A DNA stretch of 64,000 nucleotides from Chloroflexota bacterium (GTDB lineage Bacteria; Chloroflexota; Anaerolineae; Aggregatilineales; Phototrophicaceae): contig JAPOWK010000094.1 in assembly GCA_026707665.1 (NCBI GenBank), forward strand, positions 1 to 64,000, read 5' to 3'. The notes under the pieces are model-generated. The model was not told the origin of the DNA. It saw nothing but the letters and a program-made list of their open reading frames with translations, and ran no database searches. The position numbers and the translations under genes were made by a program. How positions within the stretch are numbered: position 1 is the first letter of the stretch; each line of letters starts with the position of its first letter. Below, in pieces: positions 43,865-53,105 of the stretch.

Positions 43865-45220
43865 CTAGTAATACCCGGCGTCCGCCATCATTTCGCGGGT
43901 TTCTGCCGCGGCGGCATCCAAACCTTCCTGCGCGCCCACATCCCCCAAGATGATCGCTTGCAGATGTGGGTAGAAGATGTTGGAGAAGGGGATCCACTCG
44001 GCGATTAGCGGCGGCGTCTTGAAATCTTCGCCAACCTGGATGCGCGCTAGCTCCAGCCGCTCGCGGTCCAGCGGATTTTCGGCGTCGGAGGCATCGGCGA
44101 TGACGCGATCCCAAACATCTCCGCGTGTCGGCAAGAAGCCCAGCAAGGCCTCTTCATAGGCCACACGCTCCGACGACAGGAATTTGATCAACTGAACGCC
44201 CGCCTGCGGATTGGGCGCTGTCGCCGGGACGGAGAAGGCATGCGCGCCCGCCCACCCTGATGGTCGTACGGCGTCGCCGCCCACAGACAGACCGGTGAAG
44301 CCGCGCGCCAAACCAAAGTTACCCGCTACCGCACAGGAGTCCGCATCTTGGAAGTAAGCGTACCAACCATACCACTCCAGCTTGATGGCGACATCGTTGT
44401 TGCAAAAGTACTGGGCGACGCCATCCCACAGCAGCGAAGTCGTATCCGACGGGATGACGCCGTCGGCGTACCAACTTGCCAGCAATTCGGCGACAGCTAC
44501 ACCGATCTCGTCATTGAATGCCGGTTCATAATTCTCGTCGAATAGCGAACCGCCGCTGGCAAAGTGCATCTCATAGAATCGGCCCGTAAGCGCCTCTTCC
44601 TTGCCCGCCAGCGTATAACCCAGCGTGCTGTGACCGTTTTCGACGAAGAAACGAGCTTGCCGATCGATCTGCTCCAGGGTGGTAGGCACGGTCAGCGCCT
44701 CGCCCGTCGCGTCCATATAGGCGGCGGCGATCGCCTCGTCTTCGTAGAGATCCTTGCGATAGTGAATTGGGCTGACATCTGCGTGACGCGGAATCAGATA
44801 TAGGTTGCCGTCAATGGTGGCGGCATCGAGGATGGCGGGGCTGAAGGGCGCCAGTTCATCTTCGCTGAAATAATCTTGCAGCGGCAGCAGAAACGGCGTG
44901 TATTGCGCCACAAAGCTGGTGTGGTCCCAAGCTACATCGTAGTCAGCCGCGCCGGTGGCGAAGTCAACCTTAAGCTTTTGGTCCATGGAAAACCCGTCCA
45001 GCAAAGCGACAATTTCGACCGTGGCGCCGGTCGCCTCTTCAAAGATGGAAATGGCGTCGTACATGACTTCGTATTGGCCGCCGCCGATATTTGCCATCTT
45101 TATGTTGATGCCCGACAAATCCATGTCCAGGCCAGCGTACTGCGCTTCGTCCTGTGCGCTAACGGCGAATGCGCTGACCAGCGCAAGCATCACCAACGTC
45201 AGGAAAAGTTTGCGTAACAT
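43865..45220 (-). CDS. Extracellular sugar-binding protein of ABC transporter
   Basis: 451 residues with a signal peptide (MLRKLFLTLVMLALVSAF.. ending SAQDE) and the family 1 binding-protein pattern (IFEEATGATVEIVALLDG, AWDHTSF, SVPATAPNPQAG). ATG 45220 is chosen because it starts the signal peptide; the frame continues 31 codons upstream. It is first in the importer operon, downstream of operator pair 3. Confidence 0.9.
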   Translation of the reverse strand: MLRKLFLTLVMLALVSAFAVSAQDEAQYAGLDMDLSGINIKMANIGGGQYEVMYDAISIFEEATGATVEIVALLDGFSMDQKLKVDFATGAADYDVAWDHTSFVAQYTPFLLPLQDYFSEDELAPFSPAILDAATIDGNLYLIPRHADVSPIHYRKDLYEDEAIAAAYMDATGEALTVPTTLEQIDRQARFFVENGHSTLGYTLAGKEEALTGRFYEMHFASGGSLFDENYEPAFNDEIGVAVAELLASWYADGVIPSDTTSLLWDGVAQYFCNNDVAIKLEWYGWYAYFQDADSCAVAGNFGLARGFTGLSVGGDAVRPSGWAGAHAFSVPATAPNPQAGVQLIKFLSSERVAYEEALLGFLPTRGDVWDRVIADASDAENPLDRERLELARIQVGEDFKTPPLIAEWIPFSNIFYPHLQAIILGDVGAQEGLDAAAAETREMMADAGYY

Positions 45221-45370
45221 AATTGCTTTGCTCCTATCTTCTGTCGATTTGCATGCTAACGAAAGATCCCGCTTCAATTTACCAACGTCACCTCTCTCCC
45301 TTCCTAGTGCCATCCGGAGAAAACCTGGCTAACGTAGTCAGGCCAATTGACTCGAGGACAGTATAACGAA

Positions 45371-45403
45371 TTTTGCATACAAAACAACATTTTGCAAGCA
45401 AAA
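45371..45403. promoter_or_regulatory. Operator pair 3 (TTTTGCNNGCAAAA type, 19-bp spacing)
   Basis: TTTTGCATACAAAA (45371-45384) and TTTTGCAAGCAAAA (45390-45403) start 19 bp apart, 151 bp before the importer operon and 415 bp before the plus-strand amidohydrolase. Same design as the pairs at 36338 and 39784. Confidence 0.75.
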
Positions 45404-45817
45404 ACCTTGCGCCAGCAACGTCTATCTAGGAGCTTGATCCGTCCTGGGCGGCTGCGTGAAAATGACAAGTGTTCTTGATGCAAACGCCCATCTCAATGGC
45501 GAAGATCTGTCATAGCGTCGGTCTTTGGCACGCTTGCGGTCCAGTTGAAGCCTCGAACCGCGGCCTCGACATGAACACGAGCAAGCGATTGCATTCGACA
45601 ACTCTTGGTGTGCATTTAGAGGTCGACCTACCTCTTGACGCCCAGCTCTGGCTGGCTCTTGACGCGGACCTGGGTGAACGACCCGTAAGAGCATCCGTCG
45701 ACCTGTTTCGAGATCCCCCACTTCATCAGCGGAGAGAGGGATCTGTTATACTGACGATTGTGCCCTTTCCAGCATTATGTCTGGTCAGGGCGACTGGTGT
45801 AGCTGGAGACAACTGAC
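45404..45817. other. Gap without recognisable gene
   Basis: 414 bp between operator pair 3 and the amidohydrolase gene. Overlapping frames on both strands have no family features and unusual compositions, so no gene is called. It may hold a long 5' leader or the remains of a lost gene. Confidence 0.5.
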
Positions 45818-46921
45818 ATGGAAGTAATTGAAGCGTCCGCCAGGCACAAGCGTGACCGTGAGAAGCTGTTCATCGTTGATACCGATGTGCATCACGGTTT
45901 TAAGAGCTGGTCTGACCTGAATCCCTATCTGCCGCAAGTGTATGCCGAGCGATTGCGCGACCATGGCGGGAGCGGTCCTTCCAGCCAATATTGGCACAAT
46001 GGTGGCATGCGCGGCACCCGCGCCGACTTTCTGGATATGAGCGACAACTTGGAAAGCACCCGCCGCCAACTGCTTGATGACTGCGAGATCGATATTGCCA
46101 TCCTGACCGGATCTTCCGCCTCCGGCGCCTGCAATATGCCCGATGCCGATTTCGGCTCGGCGATCTGCCGCGCCTTCAACGATTACACGCTTGAGCATTG
46201 GATCGCCAGCGATGAGCGCTTCCGCGTGGCCATAACCGTCAATACACAAGATCCGTTTGGCATGGCGAAGGAAATTGACCGCATCGGCAGTCACCCGGCG
46301 GTCGTCGCCATCATCATGCCCGGCGGCGCAACCAAACCATACGGCAACCGCGTCTACGACCCGATCTACGAAGCCTGCGAACGTAATCAGCTAGCGGTCA
46401 TGATCCACTTCAGCGGCGAGGGCGTCGGCATAAACGGCCCGCCGACGGCCGCCGGTTGGCCCAGCCACTATGTCGAAGGGCGCATGATGCGCGCCCCGGT
46501 TTACATGGCTCATATGGCCAGTTTCATCTTTGAAGGCACATTTGAGAAGTTTCCCGGCCTGCGCGTCATCAATGTCGAGGCGGGTTTTGCCTGGATGCCC
46601 TGGTATCTCTGGCGCATGGATTCCGACTGGAAGGCGCTGCGCTACCAGGTGCCCTGGGTCAAGAAGCCGCCAAGCGAATATGTCAAGGAGCACGTGCGAC
46701 TGAATACGCAGCCTATCGACGAACCGGAAAATGAGCGAGACCTTGAGCAGATAATCGAGTGGATGCACGGTGACACGATTCTGCTCTTTGGCAGCGATTT
46801 CCCCCATTTCGACTTTGATGATCCGCGAAAGACTTTGACGCGCTTGCCAGATAACCTGCGTTGCCGAATTTTCGGTGAAAGCGCCCTGGAGACATTTCCC
46901 AAACTGCGACCGCCGGAGTGA
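45818..46921 (+). CDS. Amidohydrolase-2 family protein
   Basis: 367 residues of PF04909. The metal site begins with VDTDVHHG instead of the usual DxHxH; later site residues are in VMIHFSGEG, INVEAGFAWMPW and FGSDFPHFDFDD. This form resembles the large subgroup of decarboxylase/hydrolase-like members found with aromatic or CoA pathways. It is followed after 4 bp by a Rieske protein and belongs to the operator-pair regulon by position. Confidence 0.82.
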   Translation: MEVIEASARHKRDREKLFIVDTDVHHGFKSWSDLNPYLPQVYAERLRDHGGSGPSSQYWHNGGMRGTRADFLDMSDNLESTRRQLLDDCEIDIAILTGSSASGACNMPDADFGSAICRAFNDYTLEHWIASDERFRVAITVNTQDPFGMAKEIDRIGSHPAVVAIIMPGGATKPYGNRVYDPIYEACERNQLAVMIHFSGEGVGINGPPTAAGWPSHYVEGRMMRAPVYMAHMASFIFEGTFEKFPGLRVINVEAGFAWMPWYLWRMDSDWKALRYQVPWVKKPPSEYVKEHVRLNTQPIDEPENERDLEQIIEWMHGDTILLFGSDFPHFDFDDPRKTLTRLPDNLRCRIFGESALETFPKLRPPE

Positions 46922-46925
46922 GCGT

Positions 46926-47330
46926 ATGGGACGTCACGTTATCTGTCGCGCGGGGGAATTGCAGCCTGGCGAAGTCAGAATCGTCGAAGCGGAGAAGCGC
47001 AGCATCGGCATCTTCAATATCCGTGGCGCGTTCTACGCGCTGCGGAATACCTGCCCGCATAAAGGCGCGCCCTTGTGTCGCGGCATCATCACCGGCTTGG
47101 TGGTCAGCGACGAACCGCTGCAAATGCAGATGACGCGCGCTGGCGAAATCGTGCGCTGTCCCTGGCATGGCTGGGAATTCGACATCACCACCGGCCACTC
47201 GGTTTACAATCCGCATCGGATGCGGGTAAAGACGTATGACGTCGCTGTCGAATCGAAGGCGGAAGACGATCCTTCTGTAGAGACATACCCAGTTCAGGTC
47301 GAAGAGGATTACATTGTGCTTTATATCTGA
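46926..47330 (+). CDS. Rieske [2Fe-2S] ferredoxin-like protein
   Basis: 134 residues with both cluster motifs, CPHKGAPLC and CPWHGWEFD. It resembles Rieske ferredoxins and the N-terminal domain of ring-hydroxylating oxygenases, but the catalytic oxygenase domain is absent. ATG 46926 follows the amidohydrolase by 4 bp. Probable electron carrier for an oxidation step encoded elsewhere. Confidence 0.87.
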   Translation: MGRHVICRAGELQPGEVRIVEAEKRSIGIFNIRGAFYALRNTCPHKGAPLCRGIITGLVVSDEPLQMQMTRAGEIVRCPWHGWEFDITTGHSVYNPHRMRVKTYDVAVESKAEDDPSVETYPVQVEEDYIVLYI

Positions 47331-47870
47331 CGCGGAGATTTCTAAGGTTTTCGCGAGATCAAAGAGCTAGACCGGTATCACATTTGCAGTTAGTAAAGGC
47401 GTAGCCCCGCCGTTGATCCGTGACCATGCAGATAAATGAAGAGCCCGGATTATGGCAGTGCTTCACGCGCAACGTTCGACACCGCTTTACCCCGCAAATC
47501 CTTCCCAAGAGTTTCGCCACGGAATGAGACTTCGCTCACAGTTGGCGCGCCGCCGGCCAGATTCGGTTTGAAGCCGAGCACATCGGTCGCGTAGTCAAAT
47601 TCCGCATTGACCACCGCCAGCGTCTGCTGATCGAAAGCCGTGTCATTTGGAATCACGTGGTTCAGCGACTTCAACGCCGGCAAGCCCCAGCCGCTAGCGG
47701 CGCTATTCCCGCCCTACCAACAACCGGCTGTCTACAGGACCTATAAAAGAAAGTGTTCCCGCCTTTAGCGCCAATGACGCGCTAGTCTGAGGGCTCTGTT
47801 GAATGATCAAGAATGGGCTGATTTCTGAAATGGTCAGTATCCAATGATCATTTGGAGAACCGACTCAAAC
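47331..47870. other. Gap without a convincing gene
   Basis: 540 bp between two oppositely transcribed operons that converge here. A 77-codon minus-strand frame (47450-47683) looks protein-like in composition but matches nothing I recognise and lacks a Shine-Dalgarno sequence; it could be a gene remnant. Confidence 0.5.
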
Positions 47871-49589
47871 TTACACCACCGATTCGTCAGCGGGATAGAA
47901 GGGTCGAATCAACTTGCGTGATTCGGTATCAACAAGTCCTTTATCGGTAAATTTCGCGTAGGGGCTGACGCTCAAACTCATGATTGAAAATGTCAGGAAG
48001 GGGCGTGTCTGATGCGCTCCGATTCGGCGCATCGCGTCTTCCACAGCCGCCAGCCCCTGCGCAACTTCAGCGACCGGCTCATCACTCAGCAAGCCGAAGA
48101 ATGGCAGCTGCAAGGAAGCGATAACCTCCCCGCGCGCGGCAACAGCGACGCCGCCACCCATCGCATGTACGGCCTTGGCGGCTTGTGCCATCGCGTCCGG
48201 GCTGCGGCCAATCACAAGCAAATTATGGCAATCATGAGCGACGCTGCTGGCCCATGCGCCCTCTCTCAATCCGGTATTGGCGATGAGACCGACGGTCCGC
48301 GATGACTCATCCCGCGCAATCACCGATGCCAGCGCCAAGCCATCACCGTCCTGGAATTGCACCTGCCCATCCTGCAAGCGCACCGCCACTTGATCCAAAT
48401 TAGTCAAGGTCGAATGCTTGTCTTGCAGAGCAACGACTTGCGCCTGTACGCTGCCGCCGCCGCCATTGGTATCCAGCCTGAAATCTTCGGGGACGAAGGA
48501 CCCGGGAATTCCCGGATAGTCCGGCTGGGCTGGGTTTTCGCGCGTGACCGGGGCGTCCATGGCGCCCGCCTGCGCCACCAGCTGGCCGCCAACATAGACC
48601 TGCGCCGGCGGGAAGGCGGCGATATCGTCCATAACAAGGAAATCAGCCAGCTTGCCGGGGGCGATCGCGCCATGATCGCGCAGACCAAGATACCGTGCCG
48701 GACGAATGGTCGCCGCTGCTATCGCTTCCAGCGGCGGCATGCCACATTCGATCGCCAGCGCCACAATGCGCGACAAATGCCCATCTACCAGCAGCGACGG
48801 TTCGATATCATCGGTGATGAGGATGATTTGCGAACGATCGGGCAAATCCGCGACTGCCGCTACATTCTCTGGCGTCACCGATTTGGTCTGCAGCATGACC
48901 GCCAGACCCTTAGAGATTTGCTCTCGAATCTTCGCCGCGAAGGTCAGCGTGTGGTCGGAGCTAATCCCATGCCCGAGGTATTGCGAGAGATCAATTCCGG
49001 CCAGAGTGGGGATATGCCCCTCGATCAGCAGACCGTCAGCTCTGGCCGCCTGCACAATCGCTCGCAGGCGTTCATTGGGACCTAGCAAGCCGCGATAATC
49101 CATCACTTCACCCAAGGCGATGACCGACGGCTGCCTTGCCAAGCGCCGAATCGTGGCGGCGTCAAAGACCTCATGCGTCCATTCGATATCGGGCGAGGTG
49201 GCGGGGATGCAACTCGGTATCGAATGATAAATCCTGAGCGGCAAATCCTGTGATGCGGCAATCATCCATTTCACGCCCTCCTCGCCGGCAACATTGCCCA
49301 CTTCATGTGGGTCGCTGAGGATGGTCGTGGTGCCGAAGGGCAAGACGGCTTCGGCAAAGCGGCGCGGCGTCAGCAAACTGGATTCAATGTGCAAATGCGA
49401 ATCAATCAAGCCGGGCATGACAATTCGCCCAGCGAGGTCCAGGGTCTCGGTAGCGCGGATTCCTGGCGGCGCGCCCCCCGCTTCAACGGCGAGAAAGCGC
49501 CCGTCTCGGATGCCAATCCAGCCCTCGAACAGCCGGTAACGGAAGACATCGGCAATCCGGGCATGAACCAGCAGGGTGTCAAATTCCAT
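47871..49589 (-). CDS. ade: Adenine deaminase
   Basis: Deaminates adenine to hypoxanthine. 572 residues with the amidohydrolase N-terminal half (MPGLIDSHLHIESSLLTP, DPHEVGNVAG, LITDDIEPSLL) and the adenine-deaminase C-terminal domain (NLLVIG, HAMGGGVAVA). ATG 49589 overlaps the TAA of the upstream phosphorylase by one base (TAATG), indicating coupled translation. The preceding codons of the open frame lie inside the phosphorylase gene and were rejected. Last gene of a six-gene operon. Confidence 0.9.
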   Translation of the reverse strand: MEFDTLLVHARIADVFRYRLFEGWIGIRDGRFLAVEAGGAPPGIRATETLDLAGRIVMPGLIDSHLHIESSLLTPRRFAEAVLPFGTTTILSDPHEVGNVAGEEGVKWMIAASQDLPLRIYHSIPSCIPATSPDIEWTHEVFDAATIRRLARQPSVIALGEVMDYRGLLGPNERLRAIVQAARADGLLIEGHIPTLAGIDLSQYLGHGISSDHTLTFAAKIREQISKGLAVMLQTKSVTPENVAAVADLPDRSQIILITDDIEPSLLVDGHLSRIVALAIECGMPPLEAIAAATIRPARYLGLRDHGAIAPGKLADFLVMDDIAAFPPAQVYVGGQLVAQAGAMDAPVTRENPAQPDYPGIPGSFVPEDFRLDTNGGGGSVQAQVVALQDKHSTLTNLDQVAVRLQDGQVQFQDGDGLALASVIARDESSRTVGLIANTGLREGAWASSVAHDCHNLLVIGRSPDAMAQAAKAVHAMGGGVAVAARGEVIASLQLPFFGLLSDEPVAEVAQGLAAVEDAMRRIGAHQTRPFLTFSIMSLSVSPYAKFTDKGLVDTESRKLIRPFYPADESVV

Positions 49590-50335
49590 TACAGTGTCGC
49601 CTCCAGCAATTGCACCGCTCGCAGCGCGGTACGGATGGTCATCTCTTCGCCCTGCATGTATAGCGCCTCTTTCTCCGCAAGCGCGGGTTGCTCTTCCAGG
49701 TAGATATTGGAATCGGTGGCGACCACGCAACCGACTTTAGCGCCCCGGTGCGTGCCGACAATAAAGAGCGTCGATGCTTCCATTTCCGCCGCTACAACGC
49801 CGACCTGCCGCAATCGTTCGTTCAGTGCTGGATCGCGCGCATAAAAGGCGCTGCGCGTTGTCCCAATGCCGGTGAAGGCGCTGTACCCGAATTCCTTTGC
49901 TGCCTGGATTAAAGCATTGTTCACATCAAGGTCAGCCACTGCCGGAAAACCCAGCGGCAAATACTCGTCCGATACGCCGTCACCACGATAAGCGGCCGTC
50001 ACCACCACCAGGGAGCCAATCGGTATGTCTTTGCGCCGTCCGCCAGCAGAGCCGACGCGAATGAAGACTTCCGCGCCGACATTGCGCAATTCTTCCAAGG
50101 CGATGGCCGCCGATGAACCGCCTATGCCGGTCGAACACACGCTGACCGGAACCCCGTCCGTTGTCCCGCTGAAGACCACATATTCCCGATTTTCAGCGAT
50201 CAGACGGGCTTCTTCAAGCTGTTCGGCTATGCGGCGGGCGCGCGCCGGGTCGCCGGGCAGAAGCACGCTGCGGGCGACATCCCCCGGCACACAACGAATA
50301 TGCTTTTGGACTTCAACTCTCTGTGAGTCCGTCAT
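49589..50335 (-). CDS. Nucleoside phosphorylase (uridine/purine type)
   Basis: 248 residues of the PNP_UDP_1 family. LLPGDPARARRIAE binds phosphate, CSTGIGGSSAAIALEEL and RVGSAGG are core motifs, and VAAEMEASTLF is the ribose-binding Met-Glu site. Cleaves a nucleoside with phosphate to base and sugar 1-phosphate. The adenine deaminase encoded next favours a purine nucleoside, although the closest motif pattern is uridine phosphorylase. ATG 50335 overlaps the ATPase stop by 4 bp. Confidence 0.87.
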   Translation of the reverse strand: MTDSQRVEVQKHIRCVPGDVARSVLLPGDPARARRIAEQLEEARLIAENREYVVFSGTTDGVPVSVCSTGIGGSSAAIALEELRNVGAEVFIRVGSAGGRRKDIPIGSLVVVTAAYRGDGVSDEYLPLGFPAVADLDVNNALIQAAKEFGYSAFTGIGTTRSAFYARDPALNERLRQVGVVAAEMEASTLFIVGTHRGAKVGCVVATDSNIYLEEQPALAEKEALYMQGEEMTIRTALRAVQLLEATL

Positions 50336-51417
50336 GCGTATTGCTCCGTCTCTGCAATGATGGCGATCCACTTTTGCGTGTGCGCTTGCACTGTCACCGC
50401 CGCGCCGGGTTTGAAGCGTTCGCTATCGCTGTCTTGCATGATGCTGAATTCGCCGAGTTCAGTTTCAACCAGGTATTGCACCTCATTGCCGTGAAAAGTA
50501 TGCAGGATGACTTGCCCGGCAAGACCGCTCGCCTCCCTTCCCGCGGACAGACTGGCATTATCAGCGCGAAAAAAGATCTCAGCCTTGGCGCCGCTTTGGG
50601 GTGGTCCGGAGTTGGAGCGCCAACGCAGTTCGATGGGAGCGCCGCCCCAATTCACCCTTAACTTGCTATCCTGCACCGATAGAACTGCCGCGCTGAAGTG
50701 ATTGTCGAAGCCCATAAAACCGGCGACGAATACGGTTTCGGGAGCGGCGAAGATGCTCTCCGGCCTGCCGACCTGCTCAATTTCGCCTTGATTCATGATC
50801 ACCACGCGGTCAGAGATACTCATCGCCTCGACCTGGTCGTGGGTCACATAGAGGGTTGTGATACCGAGTTGCTGCTGGGTGCGCCGAATCTCTTGCCGCA
50901 TTTCCACGCGCAGCCCGGCATCCAGATTGCTCAATGGTTCGTCCAACAGAAGCACTTGCGGTTCAATAACGGTGGCGCGGGCGAGAGCGACGCGCTGCTG
51001 TTGGCCGCCCGAAAGCTGTGCTGGATGGCGGTCGGCAAAGGCTTCCAATCCCACCATTTTCAAGGCACTAGTGACGCGGCTATGGACCTCTTTCTTCGGA
51101 ATACGCCGCATCCGCAGGCCGAAGGCGACGTTGTAGAAGACCGTCAGATGCGGAAACAGCGCATAGCTCTGGAAAACCAGGCCAATATCACGCTTATTGG
51201 GGGGCAGGCGCGTATAATCCCGATCATTGATGACAATCCGACCGTCAACCGGTTGAATGAAGCCCGCTACGCTGCGGAGGGTCGTCGTCTTGCCACAGCC
51301 ACTGGGACCCAGCAACGAAACCAATTCCCCTTGCTCAACGCTCAAGCTGAACTGCTTCAGAGTGGGTCTGTTCTTTTCGTAAGAGACGGTCAGATCATGG
51401 ATTTCCAAATATGGCAT
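50332..51417 (-). CDS. ABC transporter ATP-binding protein, Pot/Fbp type
   Basis: 361 residues: Walker A LLGPSGCGKTTTLRS, signature LSGGQQQRVALARA, Walker B LLLDEPLSNLD, and a C-terminal TOBE domain (about 240-361). This is the PotA-like class serving polyamine, iron, thiamine or opine importers. It is encoded between two permeases and two purine-salvage genes. Confidence 0.92.
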   Translation of the reverse strand: MPYLEIHDLTVSYEKNRPTLKQFSLSVEQGELVSLLGPSGCGKTTTLRSVAGFIQPVDGRIVINDRDYTRLPPNKRDIGLVFQSYALFPHLTVFYNVAFGLRMRRIPKKEVHSRVTSALKMVGLEAFADRHPAQLSGGQQQRVALARATVIEPQVLLLDEPLSNLDAGLRVEMRQEIRRTQQQLGITTLYVTHDQVEAMSISDRVVIMNQGEIEQVGRPESIFAAPETVFVAGFMGFDNHFSAAVLSVQDSKLRVNWGGAPIELRWRSNSGPPQSGAKAEIFFRADNASLSAGREASGLAGQVILHTFHGNEVQYLVETELGEFSIMQDSDSERFKPGAAVTVQAHTQKWIAIIAETEQYA

Positions 51418-51420
51418 AAG

Positions 51421-52197
51421 CTACACAAACTGTGATAGACCAAGTAAACGTTCCGCTGTCTGTACGAGCACAACGGTAAAGATGACGAGCAGCGTCGAGA
51501 GGGCGGCAATGGTCGGGTCAAAATAATATTCGAGGTAACTGAGCATGGAAACCGGCAGCGTGGTCACGCCGGGCCCGCTCAGGAAAAGCGAAACCGGAAC
51601 ATTGTTAAATGAGGTGATGAAGCCCAGCACAAAGGCAGCGGCAATTCCGGCTTGCATATTCGGCAGCACGACCAGTAGAAAACCGCGCAGCCGGTTCGCG
51701 CCCAGACTGACGGCGGCATCTTCGACGTATGGGTCCAGGTTGCGCAGGCTGGCGGAAATGACGCGCACACTGTAGGGAAACAATATCGCGGTATGCCCGA
51801 TGAACAAACCCGTCATCACGTGCATATCACCCAGGAGAACGAAGAAGTTCAGCATGGCGAAGCCTATTACCAGACCCGGAACGAGTATCGGCGCTGAAAA
51901 GACGGTTTCTACCATGCCGGACCAGGAAAAGTGAAACCGCGTCAGCGCATAGGCGACCGGCATCCCCATGATCAGCGAGACGATAGTGGATAAGAGAGCG
52001 AGTTGTAGGCTGATCCAGAAGCTGTCAATAAACTGGGAAGTCTCGAATACGTTCGCAAACCAATCCAGCGTGAAACCCTGGGGCGGAAACGCCAGGTTTG
52101 CATTGGCGCCGAAGCTCGCCATGAAAATGATGAGGAAGGGACCGAGCAAGAAGCCATAGAGAATGACCAGGCTGATATACATCCAGCGTGAAACCAT
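51421..52197 (-). CDS. ABC transporter permease, PotC type
   Basis: A 258-residue membrane subunit with six predicted helices and the EAA loop VEDAAVSLGANRLRGFLLV. It ends 3 bp before the ATPase gene. Confidence 0.9.
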   Translation of the reverse strand: MVSRWMYISLVILYGFLLGPFLIIFMASFGANANLAFPPQGFTLDWFANVFETSQFIDSFWISLQLALLSTIVSLIMGMPVAYALTRFHFSWSGMVETVFSAPILVPGLVIGFAMLNFFVLLGDMHVMTGLFIGHTAILFPYSVRVISASLRNLDPYVEDAAVSLGANRLRGFLLVVLPNMQAGIAAAFVLGFITSFNNVPVSLFLSGPGVTTLPVSMLSYLEYYFDPTIAALSTLLVIFTVVLVQTAERLLGLSQFV

Positions 52198-52208
52198 TCG
52201 ACTCGCCC

Positions 52209-53042
52209 CTAGCTATGTTGCACGCGCGCGACGCGCAGCAGCAGATTAACCCCCAGAGTCGTGGCAATCATCACTACCGCGACCACGGCCGCCGCATGCT
52301 GGTCAAAGATGATCACCGCCTTTTGCCGCAGCAGTGTCGACATCAGCAATAAACGCGAACCGCCGAGAATCGCCGGCGTCACGAAGGCAGTCACCGAGCC
52401 GGTGAATACAAGCGTCGCGCCCAGGACGAGGCCATCCGATGACAACGGTACGACGATTCGCACAAAGGTCGTGAGCCGGTTGGCGCCGAGACTGCGCGCC
52501 GCTTCCAGCACATCATTTGGGATATTCTCCATCGCGCTCACCAGCGGCAATACCATCAGTGGCAGAAACAATTGTGTCAGCCCCAGCACAATCGCAGTTT
52601 CGGTGAATATGAAGCGCAAGGGGTTCTCCACCAATTCCAACGACAATAGCGTCTGGTTAATCATGCCGCGCCGCCCCAGAATAATCAGCCAGGCGAAAGT
52701 GCGCGCGACCGCGTTGGTCATCAAGGGGAGAATCACCAGCGACATCAAGAATGAACGGCGGCGCGCCGGCATCCGCGCCAGCACGAACGCGGCCGGATAG
52801 CTCATCACCACGCTAATGCCCGTGACGATAAGACCGAGCTTGAGTGTGCGCAAGTAGACAATCCGCGACACCCGGCTCTGGAAAAAGTCGAGATAGCCCG
52901 TCAGCGTAAAGCCGCCTTCTTCCGGCAGGACGCTTTGTGATAGAAGGAAAATCAGGGGCAGGACGAAGAACACCAGCACAAAAACAAATGCTGGGGCAAC
53001 CAGCAAGATGATCGTACGGGTCTGATTGGGCCGTCGAATCAT
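52209..53042 (-). CDS. ABC transporter permease, PotB type
   Basis: A 277-residue membrane subunit with the EAA loop LEAARSLGANRLTTFVRIV. It lies 11 bp before the PotC-like gene and follows a strong hairpin after the binding-protein gene. Confidence 0.9.
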   Translation of the reverse strand: MIRRPNQTRTIILLVAPAFVFVLVFFVLPLIFLLSQSVLPEEGGFTLTGYLDFFQSRVSRIVYLRTLKLGLIVTGISVVMSYPAAFVLARMPARRRSFLMSLVILPLMTNAVARTFAWLIILGRRGMINQTLLSLELVENPLRFIFTETAIVLGLTQLFLPLMVLPLVSAMENIPNDVLEAARSLGANRLTTFVRIVVPLSSDGLVLGATLVFTGSVTAFVTPAILGGSRLLLMSTLLRQKAVIIFDQHAAAVVAVVMIATTLGVNLLLRVARVQHS

Positions 53043-53052
53043 GACTCAACAA

Positions 53053-53072
53053 AGGGGGCGCGAAGGCCCCCT
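53053..53072 (-). promoter_or_regulatory. Intercistronic hairpin between binding-protein and permease genes
   Basis: A perfect 7-bp stem AGGGGGC/GCCCCCT with a 6-nt loop in the 63-bp gap. No T-run follows on the transcript, so stabilisation of the upstream mRNA or attenuation is more likely than full termination. Confidence 0.6.
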
Positions 53073-53105
53073 GGCAATAGATCGTCTGAATGCTGACCGC
53101 TGGCG

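Noticed and set aside
45469..45816. 115-codon plus-strand frame before the amidohydrolase, overlapped by a minus-strand frame
   Set aside because: Composition is not typical of protein, and there is no motif and no clear start. Treated as non-coding.
47450..47683. 77-codon minus-strand frame with protein-like composition
   Set aside because: No recognised family, no good ribosome-binding site and no operon partner. Possibly a remnant, but not enough to call a gene.
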